Source of the DNA: Planctomycetota bacterium | GTDB lineage: Bacteria; Planctomycetota; Phycisphaerae; UBA1845 | Assembly (NCBI GenBank): GCA_024277835.1 | Contig: JAJRUK010000349.1 | Location: forward strand, 1-8,374 | Reading direction: 5' to 3' | Length of the DNA: 8,374 nt | Part shown: in pieces, positions 1 to 6,800 of the stretch | Layout of the letters: every line of letters starts with the position of its first letter | Numbering within the stretch: position 1 is the stretch's first letter | Translations under genes and position numbers: made by a program | The notes under the pieces: model-generated | What the model saw: only the letters and a program-made list of their open reading frames with translations | The model's database searches: none | What the model was told of the DNA's origin: nothing

Positions 1-1
1 G

Positions 2-190
2 AATGAACTGAGTTCAGTAACGCGTCAGTGCGTGGCAGGACGTCGAATCGGCGACATCAAAACACTTCGCGAAGAAACGGCAGCTTGGTCAACTGATGTC
101 AACGCATCGCAACGTGGCGTTGATTGGCAAATGAAAGTCGAAGACGCACGGTGCAAACTGAAGTCCGTGTATCCTAAAATTAAGCTGTGA
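2..190 (+). CDS. IS630-family transposase, C-terminal end (partial, cut by window edge)
   Basis: The open frame enters from the left edge and ends at TGA 188-190, leaving 62 residues. It reads like the tail of an IS630/Tc1-mariner-type DDE transposase: RRIGDIKTLREE, then AAWSTDVNASQRGVDWQ, then VEDARCKLKSVYP. This follows the usual family ending of 'RRI.d.e.L..e..aW...RN', 'vdWqFtteDARiKLKrLYP'. The catalytic DDE residues would lie upstream, outside the window, so I cannot tell whether the gene is intact. Third codon positions are 28/62 G or C by hand count, against 23/30 in the first 30 codons of the next gene, which fits foreign origin. The family call rests on the motif pattern only. Confidence 0.75.
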   Translation, partial: NELSSVTRQCVAGRRIGDIKTLREETAAWSTDVNASQRGVDWQMKVEDARCKLKSVYPKIKL

Positions 191-197
191 CGGAGCA

Positions 198-218
198 CTA
201 GCGCTTAATCGACGCTAG
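198..218. repeat. Short inverted repeat just after the transposase
   Basis: CTAGCG (198-203) and CGCTAG (213-218) form a perfect 6-bp inverted repeat around a 9-base spacer, 8 bases after the transposase stop. There is no T run, so it is not a typical intrinsic terminator. It lies where the right end of an IS630-type element would be expected, but the matching left end is outside the window. Its role is therefore undecided. Confidence 0.3.
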
Positions 219-366
219 AACATCGGGTTCTGCTTGACCGATCAGAGCCGCGACCGTGAGGGAGCGGACACCGCGAACCTGAACAATAAGGTCTGACCAA
301 GTACTGGTCGAGATTCGGGGCGTCCTTGGTGATTGGGCGTCCGCGCAGGCGTTAAGCATTCGGTTC

Positions 367-370
367 AGGA
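367..370 (+). promoter_or_regulatory. Ribosome binding site supporting a TTG start
   Basis: AGGA lies 8 bases before the TTG at 379. No ATG or GTG is available nearby in frame, and the protein family starts at this point (KLYTKKGDDGTTG), so this site decides the start of the adenosyltransferase. Confidence 0.45.
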
Positions 371-378
371 TTGAGAAC

Positions 379-924
379 TTGAAGCTCTATACGAAAAAAG
401 GCGACGACGGGACGACCGGGTTGATCGGCAACGTGCGCGTTCCGAAAAACGATGCGCGCGTGGCGGCTTATGGATCGGTTGACGAGACAAACGCTGCCAT
501 CGGCGTCGCGCTTGCAATCCTGACCGACACCGACCTCGAGATGGTCGCCCAGCTAAAGAAGATACAGGGGGATCTGTTTGTTGTCGGTGCTCAACTCGCT
601 ACGCCCGATGGAAAGAAGCCCGACCTCGCGGTTACGGCTGATGACGTTGCTCGACTAGAGGGATGGATCGACAGCGCGACCAACGAAGCCCCCGCTTTGA
701 AGACGTTCATCCTCCCCGGCGGTTGCTCGCTTGCTTGCACGCTCCATGTGGCCCGAGGTGTTTGTAGGCGTGCGGAGCGCGACGTCGTTTCGTTGGCGGA
801 GACGGAGGACATTGGCGAGAACCTGCTGCCGTATCTGAATCGTCTCGCCGACCTACTCTTTGCCCTTGCCCGAGTTGCGAACGTCCGTGCGGAAGTGCCG
901 GACGTTCCTTGGAACCCCTCTTGA
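379..924 (+). CDS. Cob(I)alamin adenosyltransferase, PduO type
   Basis: This enzyme transfers the adenosyl group of ATP to cob(I)alamin to make adenosylcobalamin (coenzyme B12), in the cytoplasm and usually as a homotrimer. The 181 residues match the usual length of the PduO/CobO-like ATR fold. Family motifs appear in order: the N-terminal ATP-binding segment TKKGDDGTTGL (5-15), YGSVDETNAAIG (31-42), FILPGGCSLACTLHVARGVC (110-129) followed by RRAER (130-134), and LPYLNRLADLLFALARVAN (150-168). The last two carry the family's conserved Arg and Asn residues at the active site. Translation starts at TTG 379 with AGGA upstream. Cys116 and Cys120 stand in the helix after LPGG, where small residues are more usual; Cys129 is common in the family. 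No B12-dependent enzyme is visible nearby. The next gene starts 23 bases on, so co-transcription is likely. The family call is strong; which of the names pduO, cobO-like or eutT-like applies is not. Confidence 0.93.
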   Translation: MKLYTKKGDDGTTGLIGNVRVPKNDARVAAYGSVDETNAAIGVALAILTDTDLEMVAQLKKIQGDLFVVGAQLATPDGKKPDLAVTADDVARLEGWIDSATNEAPALKTFILPGGCSLACTLHVARGVCRRAERDVVSLAETEDIGENLLPYLNRLADLLFALARVANVRAEVPDVPWNPS

Positions 925-947
925 TCTCGACCCAATACTAAGACGCA

Positions 948-3900
948 ATGACTGATACCGCCTCAACGCCGAACAAGCAGGAGACTGAGACGTACTCATC
1001 CGGTATGGATCAAACGTCTAACGCCCCAACCCCTCCTGCGGTCGTCGTTCGTATTCGCGAGCCGGATAAGCTCAGCCCGCTCCACGTCGTCATGATTTTT
1101 CTCGCGACGGCGGTGGTCGCTGGCGGATGCTTGCTCTTAAGCGCACCTGAGTCGACGACGCTCGTTGACGGCGCGATTGCGTGGAGCGAAGAGTCACCTC
1201 TTCGCGCCGTCGTGCAACTGCTTTGTCTGAACTACGGCGCACCCACGTTGAACCCCGGCGACGTGAAGAATTACATCATGGGCGTTGGTACGGGTCTTGC
1301 GATCCTTGCGATTGTCGTCGGCGTCTTATCCCGCACTCGCGGCGAAGACGAAACGACGGTCATCGCAAACGGCGGCGAAGCGCCAATGCGAAGGCGACTG
1401 TCGTCGCTCGCGGTCGCACAACTGCTCGTCGCTATGTTTTTGCTCTGGTCGTTCGCGAGTAGCCGATGGTCGCGTGCTCCGTCGATTTCCGTCGGCGCGA
1501 CGACGCTGCTATCCATACAGTTCCTTTGGTCGTTCGCGCTTGGAGCAGGTTTGAGTCGTGCCGCAGCCCGCATTGTGACGCGCATTCTGGTTGGCGTACT
1601 CGCGCTTACCGCCGCGATCGCAGTCTGGTACTATAATGTTCGCAACCCGGTGCTATCTGCCAAATTCCCCTTTGGTAACCCGATTTTTCTGGCCACCTGC
1701 CTCCTGGCGGGCATGATTCCAGCGGTCGTCTTCGTCGGCGACTCCTTTCGTTCTGCGATTCGTCGAACCTCTCGCCAAAAGACGATCGCGATTCTCGCAT
1801 CGCTTGTCTCGCTCGCGTTTTGTCTTTGGGCATTTCAGTTAACTGGATCAAGAGGACCAGCCGTTGGGCTGCTCTTTGGAATTCTCGCCGTTGTGTTCTT
1901 TTCGCTGCACGGATGGCGAAAATGGATACCGCTTCTACTCGGTGTGGGCGTCTCGATCGCGGGCTGGATGTACCTGACGCAGCAGGCGGATACCTTTTCG
2001 TCGACCGGTCGTAGCGCGACGATTCGCTTCCGTCTCGCCGGGTGGCAGCACGCATGGGGGATGTTCACGGAAAAGCCAATCACCGGACATGGCCAAGGCG
2101 GGTTTGTCTTGATCGGCGACACGCTCATCGGCGATGAAATCCTGGACGATCCGCTCCCGTTTGTCGCGCGACTCACGCACGCGCACAACGAGTGGCTAGA
2201 GACGCTCTGCGACCTGGGCGTGGTGGGTCTTGTGTTGATTGGTGCTGCACTTCTGCTGACGTTTCACGCGGGCATCCAGCAGATTCGTTCGGGGCTTTCC
2301 GGTCGAACCGCTGTTGCGCTCATCGGAGTGATGAGTGCGCTCGCTGCGATGATCGTGGCCGAGAGTTTCGGCGTCGGCCTTCGTGTTACGGGCGTGCCGA
2401 CGATCTTTTTTACGCTATTGGGTTTGACCTGGGCGCTCTCAGCCTCTCCCGAACGATCGGTTGTCGCAACTTGTTCACGAACATCGCGACGGCGCATGGC
2501 GTTCGGCGTCGTGGGTGGACTGATCGGGTTGGTGAGTATCGCCGCGGCGCAGCAGGACTTCAGCGCCGCCCGAAGCGCGTTTCAATCGGGCGAGCTTGTT
2601 GCGTCGGGCAAAATGAACGAAGCCGCAGACGCCGCCGCCCTTGCTGTTCTTCGTTTGAACCCCGTTCGCGTTCTGAGCAACCGATCTCGCCTCGTCGAGG
2701 TTCACGTGATCATTGCCGAGTCGCATGTCGCCCGCGGCGTGGATCGCGACCGCCGCTCGGCAGCGTCGGACCCGCCGGACGAGCGGCTTGCGGCACTTGC
2801 GACGCGTGACTACCAGCTTGCGGACGAGCATTCGCGGATTGCCAGCCTTCAGCTCAAAGAGTTGGTCTCCCGCGCCCCGGAATTCATTGGTACGGGGCGT
2901 CTGGAATTTCGAATCAACCTGGTGCGCGCTCAAAACGAAGTATCACGAGGCGACAGGGCAGCCAGCGTTGCGCTATTAAAAAACGCCGCGGCCGCGCTCG
3001 AGCGAGACATGGCCCGCCGGCCGTTTGAGCCGGTTCTGGTCACAGACTATCTGCGTGTCGCGTTGGATTGGCTGTCGGTCGAGGATGCAATTACAAAGCT
3101 CGCGAGACCACTTCGTCATCACCGATTGGCGGATGCCTATGTGAGCGTGTTGCAACACTTCAGCAGCTTACCGGATGTCGATAAGACCCTCGCGTCGGTT
3201 GCACAAGGCGCCATGGCGTCGCTCAACAATGATGCGAATAGCTGGGCTCCCGAGAAGCTCCGCATCGTCGCGGCGATTCGTTTTCTAAAGCGAGACTTCG
3301 ACGGTGCGATCGCAGTGCTGCGACCCGCGTCGAAGGCGTACGACAAGTTGGCCAGTTCAGCCCCGCTCGGCGCGAGTGCGTGCTACGCAGAGCTAGCCGA
3401 CGCGACGTTCTACGCTGATTTGCTTCACCCGGACGCTGCCATCGAAATGGCCAATCATGCGATCGAACTTGCTCCTCAGTCGCAGCAGGGTCGTGCCCTT
3501 CGCTTCGCGACGGAGCGCCGTTTGATCCAGTATCTCCTCGCCGGCGGCGATGAGATCGAAGCCGTCTCTCTGATCCGATCGCATGCCCCGGGAAGCGTTT
3601 CTGAAACGGACGTGAAAGCCGAGCACGGTCGTCGCATCCGCATGTTGCTCGATGCGATGCGAGCACAGTATCACGAGACGCTGCGAGCGAACGATCCCGA
3701 CTCTGTCATTGTTTCCACCTACCGCCGTCTTGTTGCAAGAGGACTAAAGCTTAACCCCACAGATCCAGGCCTGCATTATCTCGCTGCCGACCTCGCCGTG
3801 TTGGACAAGAATCCGGCGATCGCCGCGCGTGCGTTGGAGTCTGCGCTCAGGCACGGTTTGCCTTTGGAAGAAGCTGCACTGTTTCTTGAAGCGGCTGCGA

Positions 3901-4073
3901 AGGTCTTGCCCGAAAGCGAAGAACTCAAGCGTCTCGGGGCACGGGTCGCCGCGGCGCAGCGCGATGTTGGCACTCCAGCGAACGCGCCACGACCGGCCAA
4001 AGTGCGAAGTCGTGACACCGGCGTCGAGCCTTCGCCAAAGGGACCAGCACCGATCCCCCTCGATCAGCCCTGA
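948..4073 (+). CDS. O-antigen ligase/polymerase-like (Wzy_C) membrane protein with TPR-like C-terminal half
   Basis: This is a 1041-residue polytopic inner-membrane protein that probably joins or polymerises lipid-linked surface glycan on the periplasmic side. About ten to twelve hydrophobic segments lie between residues 46 and 533, for example 46-65, 109-127, 153-171, 212-228, 246-263, 279-297, 303-319, 326-343, 424-439, 454-472 and 518-533. The Wzy_C (O-antigen ligase) signature is clear: LTGSRGPAVGLLFG (298-311), a large loop with RFRLAGWQHAWGMFTEKPITG then HGQGGF (360-386), and HAHNEWLETLCDLGVVGL (411-428). Family members commonly have 400-500 residues. Here about 500 mostly helical, Ala/Leu/Arg-rich residues follow (about 535-1005), with TPR-like spacing, such as DAAIEMANHAIELAPQSQQG (829-848) and GLKLNPTDPGLHYLAADLAV (932-951). 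A Pro-rich tail ends the protein. ATG 948 has a poor ribosome site; Met20 (1005) is an alternative start. The substrate (LPS O-antigen, exopolysaccharide, or a protein, as for PglL-type ligases) cannot be read from the sequence. Confidence 0.85.
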   Translation: MTDTASTPNKQETETYSSGMDQTSNAPTPPAVVVRIREPDKLSPLHVVMIFLATAVVAGGCLLLSAPESTTLVDGAIAWSEESPLRAVVQLLCLNYGAPTLNPGDVKNYIMGVGTGLAILAIVVGVLSRTRGEDETTVIANGGEAPMRRRLSSLAVAQLLVAMFLLWSFASSRWSRAPSISVGATTLLSIQFLWSFALGAGLSRAAARIVTRILVGVLALTAAIAVWYYNVRNPVLSAKFPFGNPIFLATCLLAGMIPAVVFVGDSFRSAIRRTSRQKTIAILASLVSLAFCLWAFQLTGSRGPAVGLLFGILAVVFFSLHGWRKWIPLLLGVGVSIAGWMYLTQQADTFSSTGRSATIRFRLAGWQHAWGMFTEKPITGHGQGGFVLIGDTLIGDEILDDPLPFVARLTHAHNEWLETLCDLGVVGLVLIGAALLLTFHAGIQQIRSGLSGRTAVALIGVMSALAAMIVAESFGVGLRVTGVPTIFFTLLGLTWALSASPERSVVATCSRTSRRRMAFGVVGGLIGLVSIAAAQQDFSAARSAFQSGELVASGKMNEAADAAALAVLRLNPVRVLSNRSRLVEVHVIIAESHVARGVDRDRRSAASDPPDERLAALATRDYQLADEHSRIASLQLKELVSRAPEFIGTGRLEFRINLVRAQNEVSRGDRAASVALLKNAAAALERDMARRPFEPVLVTDYLRVALDWLSVEDAITKLARPLRHHRLADAYVSVLQHFSSLPDVDKTLASVAQGAMASLNNDANSWAPEKLRIVAAIRFLKRDFDGAIAVLRPASKAYDKLASSAPLGASACYAELADATFYADLLHPDAAIEMANHAIELAPQSQQGRALRFATERRLIQYLLAGGDEIEAVSLIRSHAPGSVSETDVKAEHGRRIRMLLDAMRAQYHETLRANDPDSVIVSTYRRLVARGLKLNPTDPGLHYLAADLAVLDKNPAIAARALESALRHGLPLEEAALFLEAAAKVLPESEELKRLGARVAAAQRDVGTPANAPRPAKVRSRDTGVEPSPKGPAPIPLDQP

Positions 4074-4096
4074 CCGAAACACCCGCCGCGTCGAAA

Positions 4097-4168
4097 GCGT
4101 GCCGCCTTGCACGCAGAACCAATTGAGCTACGCTACTCGCTCGTCAGGTTCAGGCGCGCGTCCTGAAC
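4097..4168. promoter_or_regulatory. Hairpin-rich leader before the M16 peptidase pair
   Basis: The 132 bases between the ligase and the first M16 gene hold two perfect hairpins. The first has arms GCGTGC (4097-4102) and GCACGC (4109-4114) with a 6-base loop. The second has arms GTTCAGG (4148-4154) and CCTGAAC (4162-4168) with a 7-base loop. Between them, GAACC (4116-4120) can pair with GGTTC (4147-4151), enclosing GAGC (4125-4128) paired with GCTC (4139-4142). That middle fold shares 4148-4151 with the second hairpin, so the two are mutually exclusive. Neither hairpin has a T run. This could be the 3' end of the ligase mRNA, a leader for the peptidase pair, or a small interspersed repeat. Confidence 0.4.
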
Positions 4169-4205
4169 GGTGGACGAACTCCTTCCCCCCATGGATGGGT
4201 GTTTT

Positions 4206-5477
4206 ATGTCGAACGTAGTTCACGAAACATTGCCCAGCGGGATCGAATACGCGGTTCTTCCGCTGCCCGATCGTCGTGTGGTCGCGTTTCAAATTCGTAT
4301 GCTCGGCGGATGTTGCAGCGACCCTGCGGATAAGCTCGGCCTTGCGCATCTGATTGACGAAACCATCGACATGGGAACAACCACCCGGACGGGTCGAGAG
4401 CTTTCGGATGCGTTCGACGCCATCGGCGCGGGTGCAGGAAGCGGAACCGGTCGCGAGACGACGACCTACACGTGCAGCGTTCTTCCAGAGCATTTCGAGC
4501 GTGCGGTCGAACTGCACGCTGACTTTTTGCGGAACCCAACGTTTCCAGAGGACGCGGTCGACGTTGCACTGGACCTCGCGCGTCAGGAACTGGTCGCGCT
4601 ACAGGACGACGCGCACGGACTGCTTGACAAGTATCTTGGCCAGCAAGCCTGCGGTGCGATTCTCGGGCGACATGCGCTCGGCGAACCGGAGACGATTGGG
4701 AATGTGTCGCGCCAGTCGATCGTGGATCACTGGCGAAGCTATTTCTGCAATGGCCGGATGATTGTCACCGTCGCAGGCGCGATCGAAGCGAAAAACGTGT
4801 CGCGTGTCCTCGAAAAATACTTCAACGGGTTCGGCGAGAGCAAGCAAGCAGGGCGCGACGGTTTCGCAATGGCGTTCACGCCCGGCACGACCCATTACGA
4901 CAAAGAGCTTGAGCAGCAGCAGATCGGGATCGGTTGGCCCGGCGTTGAAGTGACGCATAAAGACTACCCGATTCAGCAGGCGGTGATCGGAATCCTTTCC
5001 GGTGGGATGAGCGGGCGACTGTTTACCGAAGTGCGCGAAAAACGCGGGCTGGTGTATTGGGTGAGCGCGTGGAGCGAGACGCCGCGCGGCGCTGGCACGA
5101 TGTTCATGGGCGCATCCACAATGCCCGAGCGGTGCGACGAAACCTACGACGTGCTCGTCGGCGAGGTGGAACGCCTTTCCGAGGACTTGACGGAGGAAGA
5201 ATTGCAACGAGCGAAGACGGGCATACTCGCCTCGCACGAAACCAGAGGCGATACAACCCGTGCCCGGTGCAGCGACCTTGCAAGCGACCTGTTCTTTTTC
5301 GGTAAGCCCATTCCCATCGAGACGAAAATTGCTGAACTCGAAGCGGTCACGGTCAAAGACGTACGAAGATACCTGGAGAACTATCCGCGCGATCAGAGAT
5401 GTGTTGTCACCGTCGGTCCGCGACCCCTTGGCAGCGCCGGGCCATCTTCCAAGACGCAAGCGAGGGCATCCTCATGA
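4206..5477 (+). CDS. M16-family peptidase subunit, zinc site lost (probable non-catalytic partner)
   Basis: This is a 423-residue M16B-type protein (insulinase/processing-peptidase fold, two repeated domains). I chose ATG 4206 because the protein then begins like the family (MSNVVHETLPSGIEYAVL, 1-18); GTG 4170 and ATG 4191 are open in frame but have no better ribosome site. Where active members carry HxxEH, this one reads AHLIDET (47-53). His48 remains, but the catalytic Glu is Asp51 and the second zinc His is Glu52, so zinc-dependent hydrolysis is unlikely. The C-terminal domain is intact: GGMSGRLFTEVREKRGLVYWV (266-286) keeps the Arg271 and Tyr284 pair that binds the substrate backbone in M16B enzymes. 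The stop overlaps the start of the next gene by four bases (ATGA), pointing to translational coupling. It has no obvious signal peptide. The inferred role is the substrate-gripping half of a heterodimer with the following gene. Confidence 0.88.
   Translation: MSNVVHETLPSGIEYAVLPLPDRRVVAFQIRMLGGCCSDPADKLGLAHLIDETIDMGTTTRTGRELSDAFDAIGAGAGSGTGRETTTYTCSVLPEHFERAVELHADFLRNPTFPEDAVDVALDLARQELVALQDDAHGLLDKYLGQQACGAILGRHALGEPETIGNVSRQSIVDHWRSYFCNGRMIVTVAGAIEAKNVSRVLEKYFNGFGESKQAGRDGFAMAFTPGTTHYDKELEQQQIGIGWPGVEVTHKDYPIQQAVIGILSGGMSGRLFTEVREKRGLVYWVSAWSETPRGAGTMFMGASTMPERCDETYDVLVGEVERLSEDLTEEELQRAKTGILASHETRGDTTRARCSDLASDLFFFGKPIPIETKIAELEAVTVKDVRRYLENYPRDQRCVVTVGPRPLGSAGPSSKTQARASS
5462..5466 (+). 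promoter_or_regulatory. Ribosome binding site inside the upstream M16 gene
   Basis: GAGGG sits 7 bases before ATG 5474, inside the last codons of the preceding gene. It is one of the better ribosome sites in the window. It supports ATG 5474 over an in-frame upstream candidate at 5399. Confidence 0.5.
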
Positions 5478-6724
5478 GTAACAGTAACGGAAAAAGCCCC
5501 TATACCGTCCGCAAGCTAGACAACGGATTGACCGTCGTGATCGAGCAGATGCCCGATGTACGAAGCGTTGCCGCGGGATTTGCGGTGAAGACGGGCGCTC
5601 GCGACGATCCGAAGGAGCTGGCTGGCGTTTCCCATTTTCTTGAGCATATGATGTTCAAGGGGACACCCAAACGCGAGTGGCAGCAGATCACGATCGACTT
5701 TGATCGCATGGGCAGTCAGTACAACGCCTACACGAGCGAAGATCGAACGGTGTATTATGGTTGGGTGCGAACGGGCGATCTTGAAAAGCAGATTGAGCTT
5801 CTCGCGGATATGATTCAATCGACGCTTCCCCCGGAAGAGTTTACGACTGAAAAGGGCGTCGTGCTTGAAGAAATCGCGATGTCGAAGGATCAACTGGATC
5901 ACGTCGCGTTTGATTTTCTTCAGGAGAAAGTGTTCGAGAATCATCCGCTGGGTTGGCCCATCCTCGGTTACGACGAGACGCTCAACCCAATGACGCGCGA
6001 TCAGATGTGGGCGTACTTCAAGAAGCGATATGCGCCTAGTAATATGATGTTCGTGGTGGCGGGCAATGTTGACCCCGCGTCGGTGATGGGGTTGGTTGAA
6101 AAGTATTGCGGCTCGCTGGAGGCGGGTGACCCGGGTGACGAACGTGCTCCCGCGACAGTCCCGACCGGGGTGGCTACGCTGAAGGTAGATCGGTTTCAGC
6201 AGCAGGTTGTCGCGTTGAGTTTTCCGTCGGTGAGTGCGTTTGATCCTCGCGTCGAAACAGTCTCAGCCGCGACGACGATTCTCGGCGGCGACAACTCGCG
6301 ATTCTTCTGGAATATCATGCAAAAGGGGCTTGCGCTTCGTGCCGGGGCGTATCATATGGATTATACCGACTGCGGTATCATGATCCTTTATGGAACCTGC
6401 GAACCAGATCGTTGCGACGCGTTTCTTGAGGCTGTTCGCGAGGAATCGAATCGGATTTGCAGCGAGCGCGTTTCGCCGGAAGAGGCGGATCGCGTGAAGA
6501 ACAAGCGTCGGACAAGTCTGGCGATCGAGGGGGAAGCCCCGTATTATCGTCTGACGCAATTGATGGACGACATGGAGTTCTACGGTCGACCGCGCACGGT
6601 CGGCGAGCGGCTTGCTGAGGTGGACGAAGTAACGCCCGACACGATCTTCGATTATTTTCAATCGTTGCCCATCAATACGGAAGGTCACCTGACAAGCGTT
6701 GGTCCTCGGACTTGGCCTGCGTAG
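5474..6724 (+). CDS. M16-family zinc metallopeptidase, catalytic subunit
   Basis: This 416-residue M16B peptidase probably degrades or processes peptides using one zinc ion. The zinc site is complete: GVSHFLEHMMFKGT (51-64) gives His54, catalytic Glu57 and His58. The third ligand comes from the conserved EKGVVLEEIAMSKD stretch (126-139), probably Glu132 or Glu133. Family landmarks HPLGWPILG (157-165) and RYAPSNMMFVVAGNVD (185-200) follow. The C-terminal domain is unusual: GGDNSRFFWNIMQKGLALRA (271-290) replaces the standard GGGMSSRLFQ.iREKrGLaY pattern, keeping an Arg (276) but not the GLaY tyrosine at its normal spacing. I chose start ATG 5474 (MSNSNGKSPYTVRKLDNGL) for its GAGGG site and its ATGA overlap with the preceding gene. 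No signal peptide is evident. Its features complement the neighbour's losses, so the two probably work as a heterodimer. Confidence 0.92.
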   Translation: MSNSNGKSPYTVRKLDNGLTVVIEQMPDVRSVAAGFAVKTGARDDPKELAGVSHFLEHMMFKGTPKREWQQITIDFDRMGSQYNAYTSEDRTVYYGWVRTGDLEKQIELLADMIQSTLPPEEFTTEKGVVLEEIAMSKDQLDHVAFDFLQEKVFENHPLGWPILGYDETLNPMTRDQMWAYFKKRYAPSNMMFVVAGNVDPASVMGLVEKYCGSLEAGDPGDERAPATVPTGVATLKVDRFQQQVVALSFPSVSAFDPRVETVSAATTILGGDNSRFFWNIMQKGLALRAGAYHMDYTDCGIMILYGTCEPDRCDAFLEAVREESNRICSERVSPEEADRVKNKRRTSLAIEGEAPYYRLTQLMDDMEFYGRPRTVGERLAEVDEVTPDTIFDYFQSLPINTEGHLTSVGPRTWPA

Positions 6725-6800
6725 CTCGGGGCGTTTTTTCTTCAGGGGCGGAAAATTTGGTGCAACCGGTCGGCGTTGTGGGTGAAATAAAAGGTAACAG

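Noticed and set aside
318..342. Direct repeat GGGCGTCC at 318-325 and 335-342, plus the GACCA/TGGTC near-palindrome at 295-309
   Set aside because: These are short and unconnected to any gene signal. Repeats of this size are expected by chance in GC-rich DNA.
2192..2809. A 205-codon + strand frame inside the ligase gene
   Set aside because: It is an out-of-frame shadow with Arg/Cys-rich composition and no domain. The ligase frame continues without interruption across it.
4107..4134. Possible promoter TTGCAC - 16 bases - TACGCT before the first M16 gene
   Set aside because: Only three of six bases match at each box and it overlaps the hairpins, so it is too weak to call.
4147..4185. T-box-like wording (GGTGGACGA) after the second hairpin
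   Set aside because: The T-box core sequence is not matched, there is no specifier stem, and the downstream gene is a peptidase rather than a tRNA-charging or amino-acid gene.
4599..5459. A 286-codon open frame on the minus strand
   Set aside because: It lies antisense within the first M16 gene, whose protein has clear family motifs. The minus-strand translation shows no recognisable domain and is a typical shadow of GC-rich coding sequence.
6716..6739. Possible terminator after the M16 pair (T6 run at 6734-6739)
   Set aside because: Only a weak four-pair stem (GCCT with GGGC, one wobble) can be drawn before the T run, so an intrinsic terminator is not supported.
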